Positions 20,881 to 29,166 of a DNA stretch of 64,000 bases are shown piece after piece. The stretch lies in NCBI GenBank assembly GCA_001577635.1, contig LSBP01000002.1:186001-250000 (forward strand). Reading direction: 5' to 3'. The notes below the pieces were generated by a model. That model made no database searches and had not been told where the DNA came from. It was given only the letters and a program-made list of their open reading frames with translations. Origin of the DNA: Halomonadaceae bacterium T82-2 (GTDB lineage Bacteria; Pseudomonadota; Gammaproteobacteria; Pseudomonadales; Halomonadaceae). The translations under genes and the position numbers were made by a program. Every line of letters starts with the position of its first letter. Position 1 is the first letter of the stretch.

Positions 20881-21810
20881 ATGTGGTTCAAGCACTTGCA
20901 CCTGTATCGCCTGCACGACGCGCCGTCGCTGACCGCCGATGAACTGCTGGCGGCCCTCGATGAGCAGGCCTTTCGCCCGCTCGGCGAGAGCGAAGCCAAA
21001 CGCCTGGGCTGGCAGGCGCCGGCCGGCAACGGTGGTTCCCGCCGTCTGCATGAACTCCAGGGGCAGCGCCTCTTGACCGTGGCCCGCCAGGAACGCCTGC
21101 TGCCCGCCTCGGTGGTACGCGAAGCGGTCGAGGCCCGCGCCGCCGAACGCGAGACCGCCGAGGGCCGGCCGCTGCGCCGCCAGGAGAAGCAGGCCCTCAA
21201 GGAGCAGGTCTACGAGGAGTTCCTGCCCCGCGCCTTCGTGCGCACCCAGCGCATCGACCTGTGGTGGGACACGCGCAATGCGCTGATCGGCGTCAACGCC
21301 TCGAGCCGGGCCCGTGCCGAGGACGCCCTCGACCTGCTGCGCCAGACGCTGGGCTCGCTCAAGGTCACGCCGCTGGCCACAAAGTCGACGCCCACCCGTG
21401 CCATGACCGAATGGCTCTCGCAGCCGTCGGCCCGGCCCGCCGGCCTGGAGCTCGGCGACCAGGTGGAACTGAAGTCGACCACCGGCGACGACAGCGTGCT
21501 GCGCGGCCGCCAGGTCGACCTCGACGGCGAGGACATACAGACCGCGCTCGAAAGCGGCCGCCAGGCCACCCGGCTGGCGTTCACCATTCAGGACGCCCTG
21601 TCGCTGGTACTGCACGATGACCTGGCGCTGAAATCGCTGCGCTTCGCCGATGCGGTCCTCGACGAAGCCGCCGCCAACGAGACCGGCGACGACCCGGAAC
21701 TGCGCCTGGAGACCGACTTCCTGCTGATGACCCAGGTGCTGGCCCGCTCCATCGAACAACTCATCGACTGGCTGGGCGGCGAAGCCTCCCCCGCTACACC
21801 GACACCATGA
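20881..21810 (+). CDS. rdgC: Recombination-associated protein RdgC
   Basis: A 309-aa nucleoid-associated DNA-binding protein that forms a ring around DNA and limits RecA-promoted strand exchange. It begins MWFKHLHLYRLHDAPSLTADELLAALDEQAFRPLG, and the conserved RFLPRAF-like stretch is seen as YEEFLPRAFVRTQRIDLWW. It also has LKSLRFADAVLDEA and ETDFLLMTQVLARSIEQLIDWLGG. Length matches the family. Its stop overlaps the ATG of the acyltransferase gene, an unusual partner, so co-expression may be incidental. Confidence 0.95.
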   Translation: MWFKHLHLYRLHDAPSLTADELLAALDEQAFRPLGESEAKRLGWQAPAGNGGSRRLHELQGQRLLTVARQERLLPASVVREAVEARAAERETAEGRPLRRQEKQALKEQVYEEFLPRAFVRTQRIDLWWDTRNALIGVNASSRARAEDALDLLRQTLGSLKVTPLATKSTPTRAMTEWLSQPSARPAGLELGDQVELKSTTGDDSVLRGRQVDLDGEDIQTALESGRQATRLAFTIQDALSLVLHDDLALKSLRFADAVLDEAAANETGDDPELRLETDFLLMTQVLARSIEQLIDWLGGEASPATPTP

Positions 21811-22970
21811 CACAACTGCTTTCCCCCGACGCCTTCGAAAAGATCCGCCCCTATCACGACGACGAGGTGGCCGGCGTTCTCGACCGCCTGGCCCACAACC
21901 GGGAGTTCCTCGACGCCATCACCCGCTACCGGCTGCCGCGTCTGTCGCGCCATGCGCCCTGGCTCGCCCGCCGGCTGGCCGCCTTCGCCCTGCAGCGACA
22001 GATGCGCGGCGTGGCCAGCGTCGCCGACTTCCAGTCCCACATCGCCGCCTACATGCGGCGCATGCTGGCCACCACCACCGATGCCTTCACCGTCGAGGGC
22101 ATCGACAAGCTGGACCCCGAACGGGCTTACCTGTTCATCGGCAATCACCGCGACATCGCCCTCGACCCGGCCTTCGTCAACTACGCGCTCTACCAGGCCG
22201 GGCGCAACACGGTGCGCATCGCCATCGGCGACAACCTGCTGCAGAAGCCGTTCGTCACCGACCTGATGCGGCTCAACAAGAGCTTCATCGTGCCGCGCAG
22301 CGCCAAGGGCAAGCGCGCCATGCTGGCCGCCTACCAGACCCTGTCGAGCTATATCCGCCACTCGATCACCGTCGACAACCACCCGGTCTGGCTGGCCCAG
22401 CGCGAGGGCCGCGCCAAGGACGGCATCGACCGCGCCGACAGCGCCATCGTCAAGATGCTGACCATGGCCCGCCGCCAGGAAGACAAGCACGCCGACTTCG
22501 CCGAGGCGATCCGCGAGCTGCGCCTGGTGCCGGTGTCGATCAGTTACGAGTACGACCCCTGCGACCTGCAGAAGGCCCGCGAGCTCTACGCGGTACACAC
22601 CGAAGGCCGCTACGAGAAAGTGGAGTTCGAGGACATCCGTTCCATCGTCGCCGGCATCACCGGCTACAAGGGACGCATCAAGCTGACCTTCGGCACCCCG
22701 CTGGAAGGCGGCTTTGCCACCCCCGACGCGGTGGCCGGGGAGATCGACCGTCAGGTGCTGGCAGGCTATCACCTGTTTCCCAGCCACTACCTGGCGCTCG
22801 AAGCCAGCGGCCTGGCCCCGGACCTCGTGGATCTCAGCGAGGTCACCGCGGCCGACCGCCAGCGCTTCGAGGAACGGCTGGCGACGGTACCGGAGCCCCT
22901 GCGGGAATGGTGGCTGGCGCAGTACGCCAACCCCGTGCTCAATCGCGCCGGGCGAATCAACGAAGAATAG
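21807..22970 (+). CDS. PlsC-like 1-acylglycerol-3-phosphate acyltransferase family protein
   Basis: A 387-aa glycerophosphate acyltransferase-like protein. The catalytic H-x4-D motif is IGNHRDIALD (about 111-120), followed by a second block, KSFIVPRSAKGKRAMLAAYQTLSSYIRHSI, and a third, PVWLAQREGRAKDG, matching motifs I-III of the family. It is longer than classical PlsC and has no obvious transmembrane helix, so it may be a soluble or peripheral enzyme; acceptor and donor are unknown. The ATG overlaps the rdgC stop. The 7-bp tandem array begins directly at its stop codon. Confidence 0.85.
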   Translation: MTQLLSPDAFEKIRPYHDDEVAGVLDRLAHNREFLDAITRYRLPRLSRHAPWLARRLAAFALQRQMRGVASVADFQSHIAAYMRRMLATTTDAFTVEGIDKLDPERAYLFIGNHRDIALDPAFVNYALYQAGRNTVRIAIGDNLLQKPFVTDLMRLNKSFIVPRSAKGKRAMLAAYQTLSSYIRHSITVDNHPVWLAQREGRAKDGIDRADSAIVKMLTMARRQEDKHADFAEAIRELRLVPVSISYEYDPCDLQKARELYAVHTEGRYEKVEFEDIRSIVAGITGYKGRIKLTFGTPLEGGFATPDAVAGEIDRQVLAGYHLFPSHYLALEASGLAPDLVDLSEVTAADRQRFEERLATVPEPLREWWLAQYANPVLNRAGRINEE

Positions 22971-23119
22971 CTACGGGCTACGGGCTACGGGCTACGGGCT
23001 GCGGGCTACGGGCTACAGGCTACGGGCTACGGGCTACGGGCTACGGGCTACGGGCTACGGGCTGCGGGCTACGGGCTACAGGCTACGGGCTACGGACTAC
23101 GGGCTACGGGCTACGGGCT
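22971..23119. repeat. Heptanucleotide tandem array (CTACGGG), 21 units
   Basis: Twenty-one head-to-tail 7-bp units begin right after the acyltransferase stop. Most read CTACGGG; units 5 and 14 are CTGCGGG, units 7 and 16 are CTACAGG, and unit 18 is CTACGGA. The matching variants nine units apart show a 63-bp higher-order duplication. The array sits 38 bp before the convergent trkH stop. No hairpin terminator accompanies it. Confidence 0.97.
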
Positions 23120-23156
23120 GAATGTAGCTCGCAGCTCGGCGCCCGCGACTCGCCGC

Positions 23157-24635
23157 TCATTTCCGCCAGAACATCGGCGTCAGCAGCACCAGCACCGTCA
23201 GGATCTCCAGCCGCCCCATCAGCATCCCCACGCACAGCAGCCACTTGGCCGCGTCGGGCAGCGTGGAGAAGTTGCCCGCCGGGCCGATGATGTCGCCCAG
23301 CCCCGGACCGACGTTGGCTACCGCGGTGGCCGCCCCCGACAGCGCCGTGACCAGGTCGAGCCCCAGCATCGACAGGCCCAGCGCCAGCCCGGCCACGGTC
23401 AGGAAGAAGAAGAAGGAAAACGCCACCACGCCACGGCCGATCTCGTCGCTGAGGATGCTGTCGTTGTAGCGCTGGGCGAACACCCCGTTGCTGTGAATCA
23501 GGAAACGCAGCTGGTTGCGCAGCATCAGCAGCGCGATCTGGAAGCGGAAGATCTTCATGCCGCCGCTGGTGGAACCGCTGCAGCCGCCGACGAACGTCAG
23601 GTAGAAGAACGCCACGATCGCCAGCGCGCCCCACTGGGTGTAATCGTCGGACGCGTACCCGGTGGTGGTCACCACCGAGACGACATTGAACGTCACCTGG
23701 CTCAGCGACTCGAAGACCGGCAGCCCACCGAGCACGCGATAGGCGGTCAGCACGCCGATCGCCAGCGCCAGCAGCACCAGCATGCCGCGCACCTGCTGAT
23801 CGCGCCACAGCACGCCCGGCGTGCCGCGCATCGCGCGGATGTAGAGCACGAACGGCAAGGCGCCGCTGAGCATGAACAGCGAGCCCAGCCACAGCAGCAC
23901 CGGCTGGTGGGCATAGGCGCTGAAGGAGGCGTCGGAATTGGCGAAGCCGCCGGTGGACAGCGAGGTCATCGCCAGCACCACCGCATCCAGCGGCAGCATG
24001 CCCGCCAGCCAGTAGCACAGGGCGGCCAGTGCCGTCAGCCCCAGGTAGATGCTCATGGTGGCCTTGGCGATGCTGCCGGTGCGCGGCATCACCTTGTCGG
24101 ACCAGTCCGAGGACTCGGTGTGGAACAGCCGCATGCCGCCGACCTTGAGAAACGGCAGGATGGCGATCGCCATGACGATGATGCCGATGCCGCCGAGCCA
24201 CTGCATCATGCCCCGCCACAGCTTGAGGCCGTCGGAGAGGCGTTCGATGCCCACCAGGATGGTCGACCCCGTGGTGGTGATCGCCGACACCGACTCGAAG
24301 ACGGCATCGGTGAACGACAGCTGCGGCGCCCCCAGCACCAGCGGCAGGCTGGCGAAGCCGCTCACCGTCAGCCAGCTCAGCGTGGTCAGCACGAACATCT
24401 GGCGCGGCTTGAGGGCGATGGGCACATGGCGGGTCAGCAGCAGCACGCTCGCCACCGTCGCCAGCACGATCGCCATCGACAGCGCGAAGGCGTGAGCATC
24501 CGGGTCCCCCTCGGCCAGCAGCACCAGCCACGGCACGACCATGAAGGCGGCCAGTACCATCCACAGTACGGCCAGTACCTTGAAGACCGGCGCCCACGAG
24601 CTGAGCGACAGCCGCGGCATCACGAGTGAAGCCAT
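23157..24635 (-). CDS. trkH: Trk-type potassium uptake membrane subunit (TrkH/TrkI)
   Basis: The K+-translocating subunit of a Trk system, 492 aa with about ten membrane segments. Four pore-loop filters are visible: SAITTTGSTI, MTSLSTGGFANSD, VVTTTGYASDD and AVANVGPGLGDI, each with the key glycine. GGCSGSTSGGMKIFR is the conserved stretch before the last pore. Such systems need a cytosolic TrkA gating subunit, which is not in this window. Halophiles carry TrkH and TrkI versions for osmotic K+ uptake; I cannot decide between them. It diverges from the cation diffusion facilitator with a 78-bp gap holding opposed AT-rich promoter-like sequence. Confidence 0.93.
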   Translation of the reverse strand: MASLVMPRLSLSSWAPVFKVLAVLWMVLAAFMVVPWLVLLAEGDPDAHAFALSMAIVLATVASVLLLTRHVPIALKPRQMFVLTTLSWLTVSGFASLPLVLGAPQLSFTDAVFESVSAITTTGSTILVGIERLSDGLKLWRGMMQWLGGIGIIVMAIAILPFLKVGGMRLFHTESSDWSDKVMPRTGSIAKATMSIYLGLTALAALCYWLAGMLPLDAVVLAMTSLSTGGFANSDASFSAYAHQPVLLWLGSLFMLSGALPFVLYIRAMRGTPGVLWRDQQVRGMLVLLALAIGVLTAYRVLGGLPVFESLSQVTFNVVSVVTTTGYASDDYTQWGALAIVAFFYLTFVGGCSGSTSGGMKIFRFQIALLMLRNQLRFLIHSNGVFAQRYNDSILSDEIGRGVVAFSFFFFLTVAGLALGLSMLGLDLVTALSGAATAVANVGPGLGDIIGPAGNFSTLPDAAKWLLCVGMLMGRLEILTVLVLLTPMFWRK

Positions 24636-24713
24636 TGCGTTCGTTCCCTTGCATCCCAGTGTGCGGGCGGCAACTATAACGTACAACTGAACTCGCTTCC
24701 CGGAAAACACCGC

Positions 24714-25877
24714 ATGACACAAGCCTTTACTCGTGCCGAAGAGACCCGTCTCGCCCACCGCGTCACCATCATCGGCGCCATCCTGGACACCCTGCTGGGC
24801 ATCGCCAAGATCCTCGTCGGTCTCGCCGTGGGTTCCGCCGCACTGGTCGCCGACGGCATCCACTCCTTCTCCGACCTGCTGACCGACGTCTTCGTGGTCA
24901 TCGCCACCCACTTCGGACGACAGGAGCCCGACCACAATCACCCCTACGGCCACGGTCGCATCGAAACACTCGGCACCCTGCTGCTGGGCAGCGTGCTGCT
25001 GTTCGTCGCCGGCGGCATCGCCTGGGCCAGCCTCAGCCGGCTGCTGGCCGGCACCCCGGTGCCGCCGGCCGGTTTCTGGGCCATCGGCCTGGCGGTGGTC
25101 GCCCTGCTCGGCAAAGAGTGGATCTTCCGCTATACCCTGAAGGCGGCGCGACGCATTCGCTCACGCCTGCTCGAGGCCAACGCCTGGCATTCACGCAGCG
25201 ACGCCCTGTCCACCGTGGCGGTGCTGGTCGGCCTGATCGGCAGCCAGCTGGGCGCCGGCTGGCTGGACGCCGTCGCCGCGGTAGTGGTCGGCCTGCTGGT
25301 GGGCAAGATCGGCGTCGAGCTGCTCTGGGAAGCGGGCCGCGAGCTGGTCGACACCGCCCTGCCCGAGGCGGACCAGCGGCGCATGCGCGAGCTGGCCATG
25401 GCGGTGCCCGGCGTGCGCGACGTGCACCAGCTGCGCACCCGCACCGTCGCCGAGCAGGTGCTGCTCGACCTGCACCTGGTGGTGGCGCCGCGGCTGACCG
25501 TCTCCGAGGCCCACGAGATCGGCAACCAGGTCTGCCGCGAGCTCTACGCCGCCTACCCGCGGCTGGAGGACATCACCTTCCACGTCGACCCCGAGGACGA
25601 CTCCCACGACGCCCGCCCCGATGCCGACGACGGCCTGCCGCTGAGGGCCGACGTGGAGGACGCCCTGGAGCAGGCCTGGGGGCGGCTGGACTGCTGGCAG
25701 TCCCGCGTGGCGCTGGATCTGCACTACCTGGACAGCCGCATCGACGTCTCGCTGTACATCGACGAGAGCCTCGCCCCGCACGACCTGAACCACCAGGCCG
25801 AGCGCCTGCGCCATGCCGGCGAGACCCTGCCCTGGCTGGGCCAGCTGCGCGTGTGGCGCGGGCCGGGGCGCGCCTGA
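24714..25877 (+). CDS. Cation diffusion facilitator (FieF-like)
   Basis: A 387-aa inner-membrane exporter of divalent metals such as Zn2+ or Fe2+ by H+ antiport. The first metal site motif is VADGIHSFSDLLTD (about 46-59), and the second is the HSRSDALST block near residue 165. A conserved HPYGHGRIETL loop lies between helices. A cytosolic ferredoxin-like domain follows (VPGVRDVHQLRTRTVAEQVLLDLHLVVAP). About 85 further residues (DDGLPLRADVEDALEQAWG...) form an extra C-terminal domain beyond the usual roughly 300-aa FieF. The next gene is separated by a palindromic repeat. Confidence 0.92.
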   Translation: MTQAFTRAEETRLAHRVTIIGAILDTLLGIAKILVGLAVGSAALVADGIHSFSDLLTDVFVVIATHFGRQEPDHNHPYGHGRIETLGTLLLGSVLLFVAGGIAWASLSRLLAGTPVPPAGFWAIGLAVVALLGKEWIFRYTLKAARRIRSRLLEANAWHSRSDALSTVAVLVGLIGSQLGAGWLDAVAAVVVGLLVGKIGVELLWEAGRELVDTALPEADQRRMRELAMAVPGVRDVHQLRTRTVAEQVLLDLHLVVAPRLTVSEAHEIGNQVCRELYAAYPRLEDITFHVDPEDDSHDARPDADDGLPLRADVEDALEQAWGRLDCWQSRVALDLHYLDSRIDVSLYIDESLAPHDLNHQAERLRHAGETLPWLGQLRVWRGPGRA

Positions 25878-25936
25878 GCCTGCGGCCACTCACGCCGGCC
25901 TGACGCATCGCCTGGCTCGTGGTATCTTTCGCCTCG

Positions 25937-26080
25937 AGGGTTTGCACGAAAAGTCGGCGAGCGAAGGCAAGACAAGGCAAAAATCGGTGAAAAGGCGGAG
26001 TTTACGCGCTGTAAATGAGTACTTTGAGCCGATTTTTAACGCCGTATTGCCGAGCGCAGGCAGTTTTCGTTCAAAGCCTA
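25937..26080. repeat. Palindromic MITE-like repeat, copy 2
   Basis: Close relative of the element at 3283-3428: 144 bp with ends AGGGTTTGCACGAAAA and, in reverse complement from the right, AGGCTTTGAACGAAAA. The inner stem here pairs AAAAATCGG with CCGATTTTT, differing from copy 1 on both arms so that pairing is kept. The core is GAGTTTA-N7-TAAATGA (25998-26018). It lies between the cation exporter and the 93-aa gene, whose ribosome site begins 16 bp past its right end. Confidence 0.87.
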
Positions 26081-26110
26081 ATGCTATTCGTCGACGGGGA
26101 GAAAACCGAC

Positions 26111-26392
26111 ATGGCCAGCTCGGAAATGCAGAAAGTCCGTGTCATCAACGAACTGCGGGATTTCATCAAGAAGCTGCTGCAGGACCCGGCGATCCTCGAG
26201 CAGTCGCTCGTCATCGCCCGCCAGCGCCTGGATCAGGACAGCGGCCCGGCGGCCCTGGCGCAGATTGCCAACGAGATCAGCGACACCACCAGCATTCATA
26301 TTCCGGATGATCCGGAGGCCTATTCGGAAGCGGATAAGCTTTTTCTGGAACTGCTGAAGGAAGTGGTGAGTGAGGAGAAGGCGCTTTATTAA
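26111..26392 (+). CDS. Unknown small protein, 93 aa
   Basis: I do not recognise this gene. The ATG at 26111 has GGGGAG nine bases upstream. The product is acidic and helical with no membrane segment: MQKVRVINELRDFIKKLLQDPAILEQSLVIARQRLDQD, then IANEISDTTSIHIPDDPEAYSEADKLFLELLKEVVSEEKALY. The heptad-like leucines suggest coiled-coil or four-helix packing. Its base composition is less GC-rich than its left neighbours. It ends at a strong hairpin shared with the convergent pilA. Confidence 0.7.
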   Translation: MASSEMQKVRVINELRDFIKKLLQDPAILEQSLVIARQRLDQDSGPAALAQIANEISDTTSIHIPDDPEAYSEADKLFLELLKEVVSEEKALY

Positions 26393-26395
26393 GAA

Positions 26396-26422
26396 AGCAG
26401 GTGCGCTTTATGCGCACCTGCT
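26396..26422. terminator. Terminator between the 93-aa gene and pilA
   Basis: AGCAGGTGCGC pairs perfectly with GCGCACCTGCT over a TTTAT loop. Read leftward (pilA direction) the stem is followed by TTCTTAATAAAG, a moderate T-tract; read rightward there is no T-tract. Confidence 0.82.
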
Positions 26423-26456
26423 AATGGTTAAAGTGCATCTTAATATTTATCGCCTA

Positions 26457-26927
26457 CTATTTACCGGTAGGCGCTGTTGCTCCTCCAGTACAGGAAGCAG
26501 GGACCACGTTAGTCCCTGACAAGCTGGTAGAACACGACCATCCATTATTAGTGTCACGTGTAACCCATATCGCACTATTTTCTGCAAGAGCCGCATCAGA
26601 ATTGAACGTATAAATAATCGATGGCGTCTGGGATGATTCATTCACAACTGATACCTGCCCATACTCTTGGGTGGCTGCAATGCCTAGATTTCCAGTATCA
26701 CCATCTGCCACACTTAAAGTTTGCCCACGCAAAATCAAGTCCTCTGCCTGAGTTTCAACACCCCTTATGGTCGCCAGACCAGCAGATAGCTGAGAACGTT
26801 CAACATAATCTTGATAACGTGGCACTGCGATAGCTGCCAAGACACCAATAATCGCCACCACAATCAACAACTCGATCAGCGTAAAGCCACCCTGCGCCCG
26901 GGCCGTCCGGGTCATCGTCTTCGTCAT
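26457..26927 (-). CDS. pilA: Type IV major pilin PilA
   Basis: A type IVa pilin subunit precursor of 156 aa. A 14-residue basic leader ends GG, and PilD should cut before Phe in [29 protein letters not shown]; Glu at mature position 5 is present. Two cysteines near the end ([10 protein letters not shown]...PASC) should close the C-terminal D-loop. The ATG at 26927 has GAGGGAG upstream; an in-frame ATG at 26948 is less well placed. The region after the conserved helix is clearly AT-richer than the rest of the window, typical of a variable pilin exchanged between strains. It diverges from pilB. Confidence 0.95.
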   Translation of the reverse strand: MTKTMTRTARAQGGFTLIELLIVVAIIGVLAAIAVPRYQDYVERSQLSAGLATIRGVETQAEDLILRGQTLSVADGDTGNLGIAATQEYGQVSVVNESSQTPSIIYTFNSDAALAENSAIWVTRDTNNGWSCSTSLSGTNVVPASCTGGATAPTGK

Positions 26928-27238
26928 TTCCAGCTCCCTCGAATCCATGCGTACCGTGTCGGCCCGTTGCCGACGCCCTCCGACGCTACCACAGCCCGGA
27001 CGGCCTCGTGGACCCTCGCGCGTCAACGCGGCATGAGCCAACGGCCCCGCTCACCTTGACAATCGTCATGCGCGCGGTGGCAGGCCTGCACCACCGGCGT
27101 TGAAATAGACTACATTATTTTACACTAGAAACGCCCTGCCGAGAGTACCGTATTTCATGGTGGCACGGGTCGGCATCCTGGCTGATCGGTGCCCCGCGCA
27201 GGAACGCGACCGCAACGAGAGGCAGAACGCCCGACGCC
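26928..27238. other. pilA-pilB divergent intergenic region
   Basis: A 311-bp spacer between divergent pilus genes, without an ORF I would support. It holds the pilA ribosome site, a perfect 10-bp palindrome GCAGGCCTGC at 27080-27089 inside a longer near-dyad (GGTG...ACC), and an AT-rich stretch at about 27100-27130 that could hold the pilB promoter. In many relatives pilA uses sigma-54, but I could not find a convincing -24/-12 pair for pilA here. Confidence 0.5.
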
Positions 27239-29059
27239 ATGTCTTCCTACCAGCCCCCCTACGCCCCCGATACCGTCGACACGCCGGACGCCCCGGCGGA
27301 CGACGCAGCGCCGACCCACTCCACCCTGGCCCGCGCCTCGGCGGGGCATTCGGACGGGCTGCGCGGCCTCTCCCGGCGGCTGATCGCCGAGGGGCGGATC
27401 AGCGAGGCGGCGATGCACCGGGCGGAGGAAGAGGCCCGGGCCAATGAAACCTCGCTGCTCAAGCACATCATCGATACCGGCCTGGTCACGGCGCGGGACG
27501 CCACCCAGGCGGCCGCCCGCGAATACGGACTGCCGGTAATCGATCTCAACGCCCTGCGTCGCGACCGCTTCCCGCCGTCGCGGGGCATGCCCGAAAACGT
27601 CCTGCGCCAGCACCACATCCTGCCGCTGATGCGGGTCGAGCATCGCCTTACCGTGGCGGTGCCCTTCCCCTCCACCCTGGCCGCGCTGGACGAGCTGCAG
27701 TTCGCCACCGGCCTGTCGGTGGACGGCGTGCTGGCCCCCATCGACCAGCTCGAGCCCGCCGTCGAGAACTACCTGGCTCAGGGCAACGCCGACAGCATGC
27801 TCGAGGCGCTGGACGATGCCACCGGCCTCGACGAGCTCGAGGCCGAGACGATTCCGCTCGACGAGGAGCGCACCCTCGACGCCAGCACTGCCGGCGACGA
27901 CGCCCCGGTGGTCAGGTACGTCAACAAGATCCTGCTCGACGCCATCCGCCGCGGCGCCTCGGATATCCACTTCGAGCCCTACGAGAGCACCTACCGGATT
28001 CGCTATCGCATCGACGGCATGCTGCTCGAGGTCGCCCAGCCGCCCTTCAACCTGCGTACGCAAATCGCCGCGCGCCTGAAGATCATGGCGCGGCTGGACA
28101 TCTCGGAGCGCCGGCTGCCCCAGGACGGCGCCATCAAGCTGCGCCTGTCGCGCAACCGTTCGATCGACTTCCGCGTCAACTCGCTGCCCACCGTGTACGG
28201 CGAGAAGATCGTCCTGCGCCTGCTGGACCCCACCTCGGCGAAGCTGGGCATCGACGCCCTGGGCTTCACGCCCGAGCAGCGGGTGATGTACGAGAACGCG
28301 CTGGCCGCGCCCCAGGGCATGATCCTGGTCACCGGCCCCACCGGCAGCGGCAAGACGGTGACGCTCTATACCGGGCTCAACCAGCTCAACACCGCCGAGC
28401 GCAACATCTCCACCGCCGAGGACCCGGTCGAGATCAAGCTGCCGGGGGTCAACCAGGTCAACGTGCTGCCGCGGATCGGCCTGGACTTCGCCACCGCCCT
28501 GCGCGCCTTCCTGCGCCAGGACCCGGACGTGATCATGGTCGGCGAGATCCGCGACCTGGAAACCGCGGAGGTCGCCGTCAAGGCCGCGCAGACCGGCCAC
28601 CTGGTGCTGTCGACGCTGCACACCAACTCCGCCGCCGAGACCCTGACCCGGCTGCGCAACATGGGGCTGGCCCCCTACAATATCGCCAGCTCGGTCTCGC
28701 TGATCATCGCCCAGCGGCTGGCCCGCAAGCTCTGCCGCCACTGCCGCGAGCCTGCCGACATTCCCCGCCAGGTGCTGCTCGAAGCCGGCTTCACCGAGGC
28801 CGAGATCGCCGGTGCCCGGCTCTATCGGCCGGTGGGCTGCCAGCAGTGCACGCTGGGCTACAACGGTCGGATCGGGATCTACGAGGTGGTCCCGGTCGAC
28901 GACGAGATCGACCGCCTGATCCTGGCCGAGGCCAGCGCCCTGGACATCGCCGCCGTCGCTCGCCGGCAGGGCTACCCGGACCTGCGGCACAGCGGCCTGC
29001 GCAAGGTACTCGACGGCACCACCAGCCTCGAAGAGATCAGCCGCGTCACCAAGGATTGA
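27239..29059 (+). CDS. pilB: Type IV pilus assembly ATPase PilB
   Basis: The hexameric cytoplasmic ATPase that powers pilus extension, 606 aa. An N-terminal MshEN-type domain spans about residues 40-180. The ATPase core has Walker A GPTGSGKTVTLYTGL (about residue 365), the Asp box AEDPVEIKLPGVNQVNV, Walker B DPDVIMVGEIRDLETAEVAVKAAQTGHLVLSTLHTN, and a tetracysteine zinc site (LCRHC with GCQQC). ATP-binding arginines lie in PYESTYRIRYRIDGML. The N-terminal 40 residues are Pro/Asp-rich and low in similarity. It is followed by pilC after about 107 bp. Confidence 0.96.
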   Translation: MSSYQPPYAPDTVDTPDAPADDAAPTHSTLARASAGHSDGLRGLSRRLIAEGRISEAAMHRAEEEARANETSLLKHIIDTGLVTARDATQAAAREYGLPVIDLNALRRDRFPPSRGMPENVLRQHHILPLMRVEHRLTVAVPFPSTLAALDELQFATGLSVDGVLAPIDQLEPAVENYLAQGNADSMLEALDDATGLDELEAETIPLDEERTLDASTAGDDAPVVRYVNKILLDAIRRGASDIHFEPYESTYRIRYRIDGMLLEVAQPPFNLRTQIAARLKIMARLDISERRLPQDGAIKLRLSRNRSIDFRVNSLPTVYGEKIVLRLLDPTSAKLGIDALGFTPEQRVMYENALAAPQGMILVTGPTGSGKTVTLYTGLNQLNTAERNISTAEDPVEIKLPGVNQVNVLPRIGLDFATALRAFLRQDPDVIMVGEIRDLETAEVAVKAAQTGHLVLSTLHTNSAAETLTRLRNMGLAPYNIASSVSLIIAQRLARKLCRHCREPADIPRQVLLEAGFTEAEIAGARLYRPVGCQQCTLGYNGRIGIYEVVPVDDEIDRLILAEASALDIAAVARRQGYPDLRHSGLRKVLDGTTSLEEISRVTKD

Positions 29060-29166
29060 CAGACAGGAATTGCAAAACAGTCCCCGCAGAGGGATGACGA
29101 ACGGCCGCCACGGCGGCCCTGACGGTACGCAACGCAAGTCATCCCCCGGGACGCAGGGAACCAGCC

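Noticed and set aside
22907-23290. Open frames across the 7-bp array coding for repeated GYGLRAT
   Set aside because: The repeat keeps all frames open by its sequence. These frames start inside the acyltransferase gene out of frame or run into trkH antisense and have no ribosome site.
26937-27238. Possible sigma-54 promoter for pilA or pilB
   Set aside because: GG-N10-GC can be found near 27076 on the plus strand, but flanking bases do not match TGGCAC/TTGCA, and none is convincing for pilA.
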